Assembly (NCBI RefSeq): GCF_003002025.1
Contig: NZ_PVZB01000013.1
Span: 186,001 to 250,000 of the forward strand
From: Paraburkholderia sp. BL25I1N1
GTDB lineage: Bacteria > Pseudomonadota > Gammaproteobacteria > Burkholderiales > Burkholderiaceae
DNA: 64,000 nt
Direction of reading: 5' to 3'
Under the pieces are notes generated by a model. That model was not told where the DNA came from, ran no database searches, and was given only the letters and a program-made list of their open reading frames with translations. Positions 52,309-61,740 of the stretch are shown here, piece by piece (the stretch's first letter is position 1; each line of letters opens with the position of its first letter). The translations under genes and the position numbers were made by a program.

Positions 52309-53988
52309 GTGATCGACTATCTGATTCTCGGCGGCGGCTCAGCAGGCTGCGTGCTCGCCGCGCGCCTGTCGGAAGATGCCGGCAAGACCGCCTGCCTCGT
52401 CGAGGCCGGCCGCAATATCTCGCGAACGGATATGCCCGAGGCAGTGCGCAGCCGCTATCCCGGCCGCGCCTATCTCGACACCGCGAACATCTGGCAGCGA
52501 CTGCAGGCATGCATGAGCACCCCGGCCGCGCCGCGCCGTTACGAACAGGCGCGCCTGCTCGGCGGCGGTTCGGCGATCAATGCGCTGATGGCGAATCGCG
52601 GCGCGCCGGCCGACTACGACGAATGGCACGCGCTCGGCGCGCACGGCTGGAACTGGAGCGCCTGCCTGCCGTACTTCCGCAAGCTCGAAACCGATTGCGA
52701 CTTCGACGGCGCGTTGCACGGCAAGAGCGGGCCGGTTCGCATCCAGCGCACGCCGTGGGCGCGTATCTCGCCATTCGTGCGCGCGGTGCTCGCCACGCTC
52801 GACGCACGCGGCTACCCGCGGCGTGACGACCAGAACGGCGAGTGGCAGGACGGCACGTTCATTGGATCGATCGCGGTGAGCGCAGCGGGCGAACGCATCC
52901 CGACCTCGGTCTGCTATCTCGACGACACCGTGCGCGCTCGACCGAATCTCACGATCCGCACGCACACGCTCGTCGAACGCGTGCTGTTTGACGGCAAGCT
53001 CGTGATCGGCGCGCGCGTGATCGGCCAGGACGGGCGCGCCGAAACGTTGCGCGCCAAACATGTGATCATCTGTTCGGGCGCGATTCACAGCCCGGCGCTG
53101 CTGATGCGAAGCGGCATCGGCCCGGCGGCCGAACTTGCCGCACTCGGTATCGAGGTGGTGGCGGGTCGAGGCGGTGTCGGCGGCAATCTGATGGAGCATC
53201 CGTCGATTGCCGTGTCGGCGTTTCTGCCGCGCGCCTCCCGCACGTTATATCCGAACGAGCATCACGAGCAGGCGATTGTGCGCTTCTCGTCGGGGGTGAG
53301 CGGGGCAGTGCCCGGCGACATGCACGGTGCGATCCTCTCGCGCTCGGGTTGGCATTCGGTCGGCCACCGGCTCGGCACGATCTTCTTCTGGGTGAACAAG
53401 TCGTACTCGCGCGGCCGCGTGAGTCTCGCGTCGGCTGATCCGAAAGACGAACCCATCGTCGACTTCAACATGCTCGCCGACGCGCGCGATCTCGAGCGGC
53501 TGAAGCTCGCGCTGCGTTTCGGCGCCCGCACGCTCGCTGATCCGATGATGGCGCAGCATCGCGCGACGCTGCTGCCTTCGAGCTATTCGCCGCGTGTCGC
53601 GAGCGTGGCCGTGCCAGGCGCGTGGAATGCATTGCAACGCGGGATGCTGAGCCTGCTGCTGGACATTGCCGGACCGTTGCGCGCGTGGCTGGTGCGCAGC
53701 GTGGTCACGCAAGGCGTGACGCTAAACGATTTGCTCGCCGACGATCATGCGTTGACGCGCTTCGTGACGCGTTCCGTGGGCGGCACCTGGCATCCGTCCG
53801 GAACCTGCCGCATGGGCGCCGCCGACGATCCGCTCGCTGTCTGCGACGCGCGCGGCGCGGTGTATGGCGTCAGCGGCCTCTATGTGTGCGACGCGTCGTT
53901 GATGCCGTCCATACCCTGCGCGAACACGAATGTGCCGACCATCATGATCGCGGAGCGGATTGCGGACATGTTGCGCGGGCGTATGTGA
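52309..53988 (+). CDS. GMC-family FAD oxidoreductase (choline-dehydrogenase-like)
   Basis: The 559-residue protein has the FAD-binding start VIDYLILGGGSAGCVLAARL, GGGSAINALMANRG and GAIHSPALLMRSGIG, plus the catalytic C-terminal HPSGTCRMG. GMC enzymes oxidise alcohols to aldehydes. With the aldehyde dehydrogenase and amine-type transporter in this cluster, a choline-like amino alcohol is a reasonable guess for the substrate. The GTG at 52309 begins the FAD domain directly; the upstream frame has no family similarity. Confidence 0.9.
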   Translation: MIDYLILGGGSAGCVLAARLSEDAGKTACLVEAGRNISRTDMPEAVRSRYPGRAYLDTANIWQRLQACMSTPAAPRRYEQARLLGGGSAINALMANRGAPADYDEWHALGAHGWNWSACLPYFRKLETDCDFDGALHGKSGPVRIQRTPWARISPFVRAVLATLDARGYPRRDDQNGEWQDGTFIGSIAVSAAGERIPTSVCYLDDTVRARPNLTIRTHTLVERVLFDGKLVIGARVIGQDGRAETLRAKHVIICSGAIHSPALLMRSGIGPAAELAALGIEVVAGRGGVGGNLMEHPSIAVSAFLPRASRTLYPNEHHEQAIVRFSSGVSGAVPGDMHGAILSRSGWHSVGHRLGTIFFWVNKSYSRGRVSLASADPKDEPIVDFNMLADARDLERLKLALRFGARTLADPMMAQHRATLLPSSYSPRVASVAVPGAWNALQRGMLSLLLDIAGPLRAWLVRSVVTQGVTLNDLLADDHALTRFVTRSVGGTWHPSGTCRMGAADDPLAVCDARGAVYGVSGLYVCDASLMPSIPCANTNVPTIMIAERIADMLRGRM

Positions 53989-53994
53989 ATGCAA

Positions 53995-54030
53995 TGACGG
54001 GCCGCCGCGTTGCAGCGCAGCGGCCCGTCA
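53995..54030. terminator. Bidirectional hairpin between GMC oxidoreductase and aldehyde dehydrogenase genes
   Basis: TGACGGGCCGC (53995-54005) pairs perfectly with GCGGCCCGTCA (54020-54030) around a 14-base loop that can pair further. It is placed just after the GMC stop and before the converging aldehyde dehydrogenase stop. No T-run is seen. Confidence 0.65.
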
Positions 54031-54070
54031 AGTATCAAGCGATGAATGGTCCAATCGGCGCCCAGCGTGC

Positions 54071-55498
54071 TCAGTCGCCGAATCCAACAATACCCTTCAC
54101 TTCAAGAAACGCCTCAAGTCCCCATTCGGCGTATTCGCGTCCATTGCCGGACTGCTTGTATCCGCCGAACGGCGAGCCCGCATCCCAGGACGGATAGTTC
54201 AGATACACGCTGCCCGCACGAAGCCTGAACGCCACGCGCCGCGCGCGCTCCAGATCGGCGGATTGAACATAAGCCGCGAGGCCGAAGGGACTGTCGTTCG
54301 CGATCGCAATCGCTTCTTCCTCGTCGCGGTACGGCATGATCGCGAGCACCGGGCCGAAGATCTCTTCGCGCGCGATCGTCATGGAAGGGCGCACATCCGC
54401 GAAGACCGTCGGTTGCACGTAATAGCCGCGTTCCAGACCCGGCGGACGCCCGAGGCCACCGGCCACGACTTGCGCGCCTTCGTCGATGCCGGCCGCAATC
54501 AGCCGCTCCACACGCTCGAATTGCACGCTGCTGACCACCGGACCCATGGTCGTGCGCTCGTGATCGGCGGGGCCGACGCGTTGCGCCTGCGCCGCGCGCC
54601 GCGCGATCTCCACTGCTTCGTCATGGCGCGCCGCGGGCACGAGCATGCGCGTCGGCGCATTGCACGACTGGCCGCTGTTGTTGAAGCACGAGTTGACGCC
54701 GGCCGTCACAGCCGCTTCGAAATCGACGTCGTCGAGCAGAATGTTCGCGGACTTGCCGCCCAGTTCCTGATGCACGCGCTTCACAGTCGGCGCCGCGAGC
54801 TTCGCGATCTCGACGCCCGCGCGTGTCGAACCGGTGAACGACACCATATCAACATCGGGATGCGCCGCGAGCGCCGCGCCGACAGTCGGCCCGTCGCCGT
54901 TGATGAGATTGAACACGCCCGGCGGCACGCCTGCCGCGTCGAGTATCTCCGCGAACAGCAACGCATTGAGAGGCGTGACTTCGCTGGGCTTGAGCACCAT
55001 CGTGCATCCGGCCGCAATGGCGGGCGCGGCCTTGCAGACGATCTGATTGATCGGCCAGTTCCATGGCGTGATCAGCGCGACCACGCCGACCGGTTCGTGA
55101 TTGACGAGCGTCGTGCCCTTCCTGCGCTGCCACGCGAACGTCTCGCATGTGCGAATCAGTTCCTCGAGATGCCGCCGCCCGATGCCCGCTTGCCACGCAC
55201 GCGCCATCGCGCGCGGTGCGCCGAGTTCGCGCGAGATCGTGTCGCCCATTTCGTCCTGACGTTCGAGAAATACTTCGAGAATGCGGCGGATCAATGCGAG
55301 GCGTTCGGCTGGCGTGGTCTGCGAGAACGACACGAACGCGCGCTTCGCGGCGGCTACCGCGCGATCCACGTCAGCGGGCGTGCCCATTGCCACTTCGGCG
55401 ATGGCTTGCTCGGTGCAGGGATCGACGACGGCACGGCGTGCGTCGGTGGACGGCTCGACCCACGCGCCATCGATATAAAACTTCAGTGCGTTGACCAT
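54071..55498 (-). CDS. NAD-dependent aldehyde dehydrogenase
   Basis: The 475-residue protein has the full family set: TPWNWPINQIVCKAAPAIAA, substrate-site glutamate in HQELGGKSANIL, catalytic Cys in NSCFNNSGQSCNAPTRM, and EEIFGPVLAI. It oxidises the aldehyde produced by the GMC or amine oxidase of the cluster. It is the last gene of the reverse-strand operon, 25 bases after the second permease. Confidence 0.93.
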   Translation of the reverse strand: MVNALKFYIDGAWVEPSTDARRAVVDPCTEQAIAEVAMGTPADVDRAVAAAKRAFVSFSQTTPAERLALIRRILEVFLERQDEMGDTISRELGAPRAMARAWQAGIGRRHLEELIRTCETFAWQRRKGTTLVNHEPVGVVALITPWNWPINQIVCKAAPAIAAGCTMVLKPSEVTPLNALLFAEILDAAGVPPGVFNLINGDGPTVGAALAAHPDVDMVSFTGSTRAGVEIAKLAAPTVKRVHQELGGKSANILLDDVDFEAAVTAGVNSCFNNSGQSCNAPTRMLVPAARHDEAVEIARRAAQAQRVGPADHERTTMGPVVSSVQFERVERLIAAGIDEGAQVVAGGLGRPPGLERGYYVQPTVFADVRPSMTIAREEIFGPVLAIMPYRDEEEAIAIANDSPFGLAAYVQSADLERARRVAFRLRAGSVYLNYPSWDAGSPFGGYKQSGNGREYAEWGLEAFLEVKGIVGFGD

Positions 55499-55523
55499 GT
55501 AGTCACGTTTCTTCAGAGAGAGG

Positions 55524-56318
55524 TTAGGCGCGCGCCGCGTTGGAGCGGCGGCTCACCACGACGATCATCACGAGGCACAGCGTCAGCACGGTCAGCATCG
55601 TGCTGATCGCGGCGATGGTCGGATCGATCTCGTCGCGCAGCGTCACGAACATGCGGCGCGTGAGCGTCTGGTTCGAACCGCCCGACACGAAGAGCGCGAC
55701 CACCGTTTCGTCGAGCGCCTGAATGAACACGAACACTGCGCCGGAAATGACGCTTGCCTTGATCTGCGGCAGCGTCACCGTCATGAAACTGCGAAAGCGA
55801 TTCATGCCGAGACTGCGCGCGACCATCTCCTGCGTGCGGTCGAAAGTGCGCAGATCGGCGCCGACCGAAATCAGCACATACGGCAGCCCGAGCATCGTAT
55901 CGGCGAGAATCAGGCCGCCGAGCGTATTGACGTAGCCGGCCTGAGAGTACACGAAGAATACGCCGACCGCGACGATGATGATCGGCACCATCAACGGCAG
56001 CATCAGCAGCGTGCGCAGATAGCGCATGATCCAGTGCGTGCCGTTCTGGATCGCGTAGGCGGCGGCCACGCCGAGCGGGGTGGCGATCAGCGCGGCGCAA
56101 ATCGAAGCACTCAGTGTGGTGCGCGCCGCGTCGATCCATGCGGGGTTGTGGAAGAACGAGTGATACCAGCGCAGCGAGTAGGCGGGCGGCGGGAAGGTCA
56201 TGAAGCGCGTGTCGGAGAACGACAGCGGCACCACGATCAGCACCGGCACCATCAGAAACAGCAGAATCAGCACGACGCTCGCGCCGAGGACGATCCGTCC
56301 GAACGGGAGTTTGCTCAT
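55524..56318 (-). CDS. ABC transporter permease, polyamine (PotC) type
   Basis: The 264-residue membrane protein has about six helices and the permease EAA-like loop (ARSLGMNRFRSFMTVTLPQI). Its ATG overlaps the end of the first permease gene (ATGA). With the other permease, the ATPase at 59341 and the binding protein at 51127 it forms one importer of the spermidine/putrescine class. Confidence 0.92.
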   Translation of the reverse strand: MSKLPFGRIVLGASVVLILLFLMVPVLIVVPLSFSDTRFMTFPPPAYSLRWYHSFFHNPAWIDAARTTLSASICAALIATPLGVAAAYAIQNGTHWIMRYLRTLLMLPLMVPIIIVAVGVFFVYSQAGYVNTLGGLILADTMLGLPYVLISVGADLRTFDRTQEMVARSLGMNRFRSFMTVTLPQIKASVISGAVFVFIQALDETVVALFVSGGSNQTLTRRMFVTLRDEIDPTIAAISTMLTVLTLCLVMIVVVSRRSNAARA

Positions 56319-57223
56319 TTCGCGCCCAGGGTCTTTTCGAGTGGCACCACACGGCTCGCGGCGTAGAAAATCGCGAACACGCAGATCAGCAGCACGACGC
56401 TCACGGCACTCGCCGCGCCCCAACTGTTGTAGATCTCGACGTTGCGGCTCACCACCATCGACACCATGATCGACTTGCCGCCGCCCATCAGTTCAGGCGT
56501 GATGTAGAAGCCGAGGCACAACACGAACACGAGCGTGACGCCGGCGAACACGCCGCTCAGCGAGAGCGGCAGGAACACGCGCAGAAATACGTGCAACGGT
56601 GAGCCGCCCAGGCTCGCGCCCGCTTGCGAAAGATTCGACGGGATTTTCTGCATTGCCGAATAAAGCGGCAGCACCATGAACGGCAGCAGGATATGCACCA
56701 TCGCGATAACCGTGCCGAACTGGTTGTACGCGAGCTGCACTGGCCGGTCGACGAGTCCCGAGGCGATCAGCGCCTTGTTCACCAGCCCCGTGCGCTGCAA
56801 CAGCACGAGCCACGCATAGGTGCGCACGAGTACGCTGGTCCAGAACGGCAGAATCACCATGCCGAGCACGAGCGCGCTCAGCTTCGGCGGCAACGAGGCG
56901 GCGAAATACGCCACCGGATAGCCGAGCAGCAGCGTGATGACGGTCACGATAATGCTCAGCTTGAACGTCAGCAGAAACGTATCGAGGTAAGCGCCGGTCA
57001 ACATGCGCCGGTAGTTTTCGAGCGTGAAGCCGTCGTGATAGATGGACTGCCACGACAGCCACGCGAGCGGCACGACCAGCAGCACCACGATCACGAGGAG
57101 CGCCGGGGTCATCAGGAGAAGCATCGTGCGATCCTCGCGGCGCTGATAGCGCGCGGCGGGATCGGACTCGGTGGCCTGCATCAAGGCGGTTCCCTGGAGC
57201 ATCCGTTTGGCGGTTGTCATCAT
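56315..57223 (-). CDS. ABC transporter permease, polyamine (PotB) type
   Basis: The 302-residue protein has about six helices, first membrane span LLLMTPALLVIVVLLVVPLA, and the EAA-like loop GASLGGSPLHVFLRVFLPLS. The first of two adjacent ATG codons (57223) overlaps the amine oxidase stop, which points to coupled translation. Confidence 0.92.
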   Translation of the reverse strand: MMTTAKRMLQGTALMQATESDPAARYQRREDRTMLLLMTPALLVIVVLLVVPLAWLSWQSIYHDGFTLENYRRMLTGAYLDTFLLTFKLSIIVTVITLLLGYPVAYFAASLPPKLSALVLGMVILPFWTSVLVRTYAWLVLLQRTGLVNKALIASGLVDRPVQLAYNQFGTVIAMVHILLPFMVLPLYSAMQKIPSNLSQAGASLGGSPLHVFLRVFLPLSLSGVFAGVTLVFVLCLGFYITPELMGGGKSIMVSMVVSRNVEIYNSWGAASAVSVVLLICVFAIFYAASRVVPLEKTLGAK

Positions 57224-58557
57224 GCACCTACGGCGTCGAGAAACTGATACCACGCCGCGACGAGTCTCACACCCGGCGCGCGCAGCGAATGGAAGGGCAC
57301 CGGCCGCAGACCGGGCGCGCCGAGCAGCGAAAGCTCGGGCGTTTCGCCAAGCGCGAGCGCGGCGGCATGCTGACCCAGCAGGCTCGCCATCGCGACGCCT
57401 GCTCCGTTATACCCCAGACAAAAGGTCGTGGCGTCGTCGCTGCGTCCCACATGCGGCAGCGAATTGAACGTCATGCCGACATAACCCGACCAGCGATATT
57501 CCACGCGCAGGTCTGCGAGATCGGGGAAGAGCGCGACCATGGCACGCTGCAGCGCGTCGAAGCCGGTGGTTTGCCCTTCCTTGCCGAACGCGTCGCGTCC
57601 GCCGAACAGCATGCGGCCGTCCACTTTGCGGAACCATTTCATCATGCGCCGCGTTTCGGTGTAGCTGCGGCGCTCGACCATCAGGCGCGCGTCGAGGTCG
57701 GCGGGAAGGCGCTCGGTGGCGATCATCGCGCTGCGAAACGGTACGAGTTCGCGCTGATACGGTGCGGTGGCCTCGGTGAGATCCGAATACGCATTGGTCG
57801 CGACGATGACCTGCTTCGCGCGCACCGTGCCGCCGGGCGTGCGCAGCATCACGCGCGGTTCGCCGGGCGCGCGTTGCATCTGCTGCACCGGCGTCGATTC
57901 GTAGATCGGCACGCCGCGCAGCGTGAGGCCGCTCGCGAGTCCGCGCACGTATTCGAGCGGCAGAATGGTGCCGGCGTCCGCGCTCAGCACGCCGCCGACA
58001 AAGCCCTTGGAACCCGTCTCGCGTTCGATGTCGGCACGCGATTGCGCGGTCATGGAGGTATCGCCGAGATTCGTGCGAACCCAGTCCGCCTCGGCGCGGA
58101 TCGCGGTGAGCGCGGTGTCCGTGTGCGCGCAGCGCAGGCTGCCCGTGTGTTCGAAGCGGGCACCCGCCAACTGGAATTCATCCACCAGCGTCTCGACGAC
58201 CCGCACACCGTCATGTGCGAGACGATGCATGCGCTTCGCGGTATCGAGGCCGTGCAACTTGTCGATGGTGGGAAACGACAGGCGGAACTTCGACGACACC
58301 ACGCCGCCATTGCGCCCGCTCGCGCCCCAGCCCACCGGATTCGCATCGAGCACCACGCAGTCGACGCCGCGCTTTTGCAGCGCATACGCCGCGGCAAGCC
58401 CCGAGTAGCCCGCACCGATCACGGCGACCTCGACGTCGAGATCGCGGGCGAGCGGTACGCCGGTGCTGACCGCCGCAGCGGCGCCAGGCGATGCCGTCAG
58501 GAGCGCGCGCCAGAGCGAATCAGGCGCGGGCGTGGGAGGTGTCATCGGCGCGAGCAT
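57220..58557 (-). CDS. DAO-type FAD-dependent oxidoreductase (amine oxidase, PuuB-like)
   Basis: The 445-residue protein has a dinucleotide-binding motif (VAVIGAGYSGLAAAYALQ) and GWGASGRNGGVV, typical of the glycine/D-amino-acid oxidase group that includes gamma-glutamylputrescine oxidase. The C-terminal GYNGAGVAMASLLG is also present. It probably removes an amine from the imported substrate. A second ATG at 58545 is possible. It starts 4 bases after the HAD gene. Confidence 0.88.
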   Translation of the reverse strand: MLAPMTPPTPAPDSLWRALLTASPGAAAAVSTGVPLARDLDVEVAVIGAGYSGLAAAYALQKRGVDCVVLDANPVGWGASGRNGGVVSSKFRLSFPTIDKLHGLDTAKRMHRLAHDGVRVVETLVDEFQLAGARFEHTGSLRCAHTDTALTAIRAEADWVRTNLGDTSMTAQSRADIERETGSKGFVGGVLSADAGTILPLEYVRGLASGLTLRGVPIYESTPVQQMQRAPGEPRVMLRTPGGTVRAKQVIVATNAYSDLTEATAPYQRELVPFRSAMIATERLPADLDARLMVERRSYTETRRMMKWFRKVDGRMLFGGRDAFGKEGQTTGFDALQRAMVALFPDLADLRVEYRWSGYVGMTFNSLPHVGRSDDATTFCLGYNGAGVAMASLLGQHAAALALGETPELSLLGAPGLRPVPFHSLRAPGVRLVAAWYQFLDAVGA

Positions 58558-58561
58558 CGGC

Positions 58562-59275
58562 TCAGGCGGCGAGGCGTGCTTCGGCTTCGACAGCGTCCGC
58601 GAGCGCGCCGAGCGTCGCGAACTTGAAGGTCGGCGTGGTCACCGCTTCCGGCACGGGCGTGGCGCCGAAGCCCTTCACGTTCTGACGGCGTTCGATCCAG
58701 CAGGTCGCATAGCCGAGTTTCGTGGCGATGCCGATGTCGTGATACTGGCTCTGCGCGGTGTGCAGGATTTCGCCGAATTTGTAGCCGAACGCCGCTTGAC
58801 GGCCGCGGTTGTATGCGAAGAATTGCGGGTCGGGCTTGGCCACGCCGGTTTCATCGCAGCAGACGGTGTCGTCGAACGGATCGCCGAGCGTGTGCGCGTA
58901 GGCCGAGAGTGCCACGCGGTCCGCGTTGGTCATCGCGACCAGGCGGAAGTGCTTGCGCAGACGCTTGAGCGCCGCGACCGAATCCGCGAACGCCGGCCAT
59001 TCGAGCACGTCGCGCTGGAAGGCGGCGGCCGATTGCGCGTCGTCGGGCAGACCGAGTTCTTTCGCGAGCGACAGATAGACATTCGCCATTTCGTGGCTCG
59101 AACGGCCCGGATATGTCGCGCGGCCGCGCATGTACGGCTCGAAGATCTGGTCGTCGGTCAGGTCCTTCGCTTTTGGGCCGCCAATGCGCCGAACTGAAGC
59201 GAGCACGCCGCGCTCGAAGTCGATGAGTGTGCCGACGACGTCGAACGTCAGGACCTTGAAATCGGTGAGCTTCAT
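58562..59275 (-). CDS. HAD hydrolase, haloacid dehalogenase type II
   Basis: The 237-residue protein has the nucleophile Asp in LTFDVVGTLID and a Ser/Asn-containing motif II (MTNAD). The C-terminal half has KPDPQFFAY and later HDIGIATKLG. It belongs to the type II dehalogenase group, whose members act on 2-haloacids, although many have other roles. AAGGA precedes the ATG at 59275. Its place among amine-oxidising genes suggests a modified substrate rather than an environmental haloacid. Confidence 0.85.
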   Translation of the reverse strand: MKLTDFKVLTFDVVGTLIDFERGVLASVRRIGGPKAKDLTDDQIFEPYMRGRATYPGRSSHEMANVYLSLAKELGLPDDAQSAAAFQRDVLEWPAFADSVAALKRLRKHFRLVAMTNADRVALSAYAHTLGDPFDDTVCCDETGVAKPDPQFFAYNRGRQAAFGYKFGEILHTAQSQYHDIGIATKLGYATCWIERRQNVKGFGATPVPEAVTTPTFKFATLGALADAVEAEARLAA

Positions 59276-59340
59276 GAAATCATCCTTTTGCAATGTGCGG
59301 TGAATCGGAGAGGGAGTGCCCCATGCGTGGGCGGAAAAAA

Positions 59341-60420
59341 TCAGGCGGGCACGACGATCGTGTCCTGTGGGTCGAGCGTGACGCTCATCTGTGCGCCCGG
59401 CTCGGGAATGCGGCGGCGCGCGTCGTGGCCGCCGGGTTGTCTGAGGCTGATGGCGGTGCCGTCGGCGAGCGCGGCGAACACGCGCAGACTCTCGCCCTGA
59501 TACAGCACCTCGGTGACGCGGCACGATAGACGGTTCACATTGCCGTTCTGCACGCCGCCGCCGTCGATCACGAGTTTTTCGGTCTGCACCGCGAGCAGCA
59601 GTTTGTTGCCACGTGGCAGCGGATGCGCGGTGCGCAGAATGGTATCGCCGAGACGCACGGCGTCGTCGCCGGCGCGCGTCACATCGAGCAGCGTCGCCTC
59701 GCCGATGAAGCTCGCCACGAAGGCGTCGCACGGCCGGTCGTAGAGCCGTTCAGGAGTGTCGATCTGCACCAGCCGGCCGTTTTTCAACACGGCCACGCGG
59801 TCGCTCATGGTGAGCGCTTCGCGCTGGTCATGCGTCACATAGACGATCGTTGCGCCGAGCTTGCGATGCAGCCGCCGCAGTTCGATCTGCATGGTTTCGC
59901 GCAACTGCTTGTCGAGCGCGGAGAGCGGCTCGTCCATCAGGATCAGTTGCGGCTCGAACACCATCGCGCGGGCGAGCGCCACGCGCTGCCGCTGACCGCC
60001 GGAAAGCTGACCGATGCCGCGGCTTTCGTAGCCGGAGAGTTCGACCATCGCCAGCGCGTCGGCGACTTTCTTCGCCCACGTGCCTTTCGGCTGACGGCGC
60101 GCGCGCAATGGAAACGCGACGTTCTCGCCGACGCTCATATGCGGAAACAGCGCGTAGTTCTGAAACACGATGCCGATGTCGCGTTTATGCGGCGGCGCAA
60201 ATGTAATGTCGCGTTCGCCGACCCAGACCGCGCCCGAACTCGGCTGCACGAAGCCGCCGAGAATGCCGAGCAGGGTGGTCTTGCCCGAGCCTGAAGGGCC
60301 GAGCAGCGAGACGAATTCGCCGGGGGCGATGTCGAGTGAAACGTCGTCGAGGGCCACCACCTGGCCATAACGTTTCGCTGCCGATCGGATCGAAACACCT
60401 GTTTTCGCTCGTGCGTCCAT
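59341..60420 (-). CDS. ABC transporter ATP-binding protein, polyamine (PotA) type
   Basis: The 359-residue protein has Walker A GPSGSGKTT, Q-loop FQNYALFPHMSV, signature LSGGQRQR, Walker B LILMDEPLSALD and the H-loop THDQ. A C-terminal TOBE domain follows. It energises the PotB/C-like permeases in the same operon. It is the promoter-proximal gene of the reverse-strand operon and is divergent from the LysR gene. Confidence 0.93.
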   Translation of the reverse strand: MDARAKTGVSIRSAAKRYGQVVALDDVSLDIAPGEFVSLLGPSGSGKTTLLGILGGFVQPSSGAVWVGERDITFAPPHKRDIGIVFQNYALFPHMSVGENVAFPLRARRQPKGTWAKKVADALAMVELSGYESRGIGQLSGGQRQRVALARAMVFEPQLILMDEPLSALDKQLRETMQIELRRLHRKLGATIVYVTHDQREALTMSDRVAVLKNGRLVQIDTPERLYDRPCDAFVASFIGEATLLDVTRAGDDAVRLGDTILRTAHPLPRGNKLLLAVQTEKLVIDGGGVQNGNVNRLSCRVTEVLYQGESLRVFAALADGTAISLRQPGGHDARRRIPEPGAQMSVTLDPQDTIVVPA

Positions 60421-60483
60421 TGCGTCATGTCTCGCTGTAGAAGCCTGCGTTAGGGAAAATATAGGCTTCGCCTTTTTTGGCGG

Positions 60484-60497
60484 CAATTCCCAAATTG
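60484..60497. promoter_or_regulatory. Candidate LysR operator in the divergent promoter region
   Basis: CAATT-CCCA-AATTG is an inverted repeat with 5-base arms in the 101-base gap between the PotA-like and LysR genes. It fits the usual location for LysR autoregulation and activation of the divergent operon. Other boxes in the gap are less regular. Confidence 0.4.
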
Positions 60498-60521
60498 TTG
60501 GAGAAGGCATAACATCAGATC

Positions 60522-61493
60522 ATGCCTAATCTCCGCAAAAAACTGCCGAGCGCCAATGCGCTGTTCGTGTTCGAAGCCGCCGCGCGCTGCGGCAACTTCA
60601 CGCGCGCGGCGCAGGAGTTATATGTGAGCCAGCCTGCGGTGAGCCGCATGCTCGCGCGCATGGAGGACCATCTCGGCGTGCGGCTGTTCGAGCGCGTGCG
60701 CGGCGGCATCGAGTTGACCGAGAACGGCAAGATTCTTTATCGGAAGATCTCCGAGGGCTTCAATGGCATTGAAGGCGCGATCCGCGAGATCGAGGCGCGC
60801 GCCACCGGCGTGGAGTCGGTCACGCTGTCGGTGTCCACGGCCTTCACCACGCACTGGCTGATGCCGCGCATGAACCGGCTGAATCAGGCGTTCCCCCATG
60901 TCGACTTGCGGTTCCAGTTGATCTCGGGGCGCATCGGCGGCCCGCTCGTCGACGTGGATCTCGGCATGCGCTTTCGGCGCGAGGACGAAATCGGCGAGAA
61001 CAGCGTGCTGGTCATGCCGGAGACGCTGCTGCCGGTGTGCAACCGGCGCTATGACGAGATTGCGGCCACCGAGGCGGGGCGCGCGCACGGCGACACGGTG
61101 ATCGTCATGGACGACGGCGAGCGCGGCTGGCATGAGCGCTTTGAAGCGTTCGCGGCACACGGACGGCACGCCGCGAGCATGTTGAGTTTCAACGACTACG
61201 CGATCGTCGTGCAGGCCGCGTTGCTCGGCCAGGGCGTGGCGCTCGGCTGGTTGAACGTGGTGTCGCACTGGCTGCTGGAAGGCGCGCTTCAGCCGGCCGA
61301 ACAGGAACTGATCGTCACCAACCGGCGCTGCTGTCTGGTGTGGCCGGAGAGCCGCCCGCTGCGGCCCGCCGCGGCGGACGTGCGCGACTGGATCATCGAG
61401 GAAACGCGCGCGGACGTGCGCGCGGTGGATCGGGCGTATCCGAAGTTGGGTTTGCGCCGTTCGCTGGCCGACGCGGGATTGGTGATCGGGTAA
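60522..61493 (+). CDS. LysR-family regulator, GcvA-like
   Basis: The 323-residue protein has a helix-turn-helix (NFTRAAQELYVSQPAVSRML) and an effector-binding domain with TTHWLMPRMNRLNQAFP, the pattern of the GcvA-type LysR subgroup. It is divergent from the ABC/amine-oxidase operon and is the likely regulator of that cluster. Confidence 0.9.
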   Translation: MPNLRKKLPSANALFVFEAAARCGNFTRAAQELYVSQPAVSRMLARMEDHLGVRLFERVRGGIELTENGKILYRKISEGFNGIEGAIREIEARATGVESVTLSVSTAFTTHWLMPRMNRLNQAFPHVDLRFQLISGRIGGPLVDVDLGMRFRREDEIGENSVLVMPETLLPVCNRRYDEIAATEAGRAHGDTVIVMDDGERGWHERFEAFAAHGRHAASMLSFNDYAIVVQAALLGQGVALGWLNVVSHWLLEGALQPAEQELIVTNRRCCLVWPESRPLRPAAADVRDWIIEETRADVRAVDRAYPKLGLRRSLADAGLVIG

Positions 61494-61740
61494 GGGCGCG
61501 GGCACCCATCGACCCTTCCGGCGCAGTGCAATGCTGCCGCCGTCGTCTCAAGGCTGGTTCCAGGCGTCATTATTCGGTCACGAACCTCACGCAGTATTAC
61601 CGGCGGCCTTCAATCGGCCGACGGGCCGCGGGCCGGCCCGCCTTCAACGTCTTTCGCACATCCACTCGGACAAAAGCGCCCATGCACGACGCCGCGCGCC
61701 CGATCCGTCGACAAACCAGCCTTCCAATCAAGGAGACACC

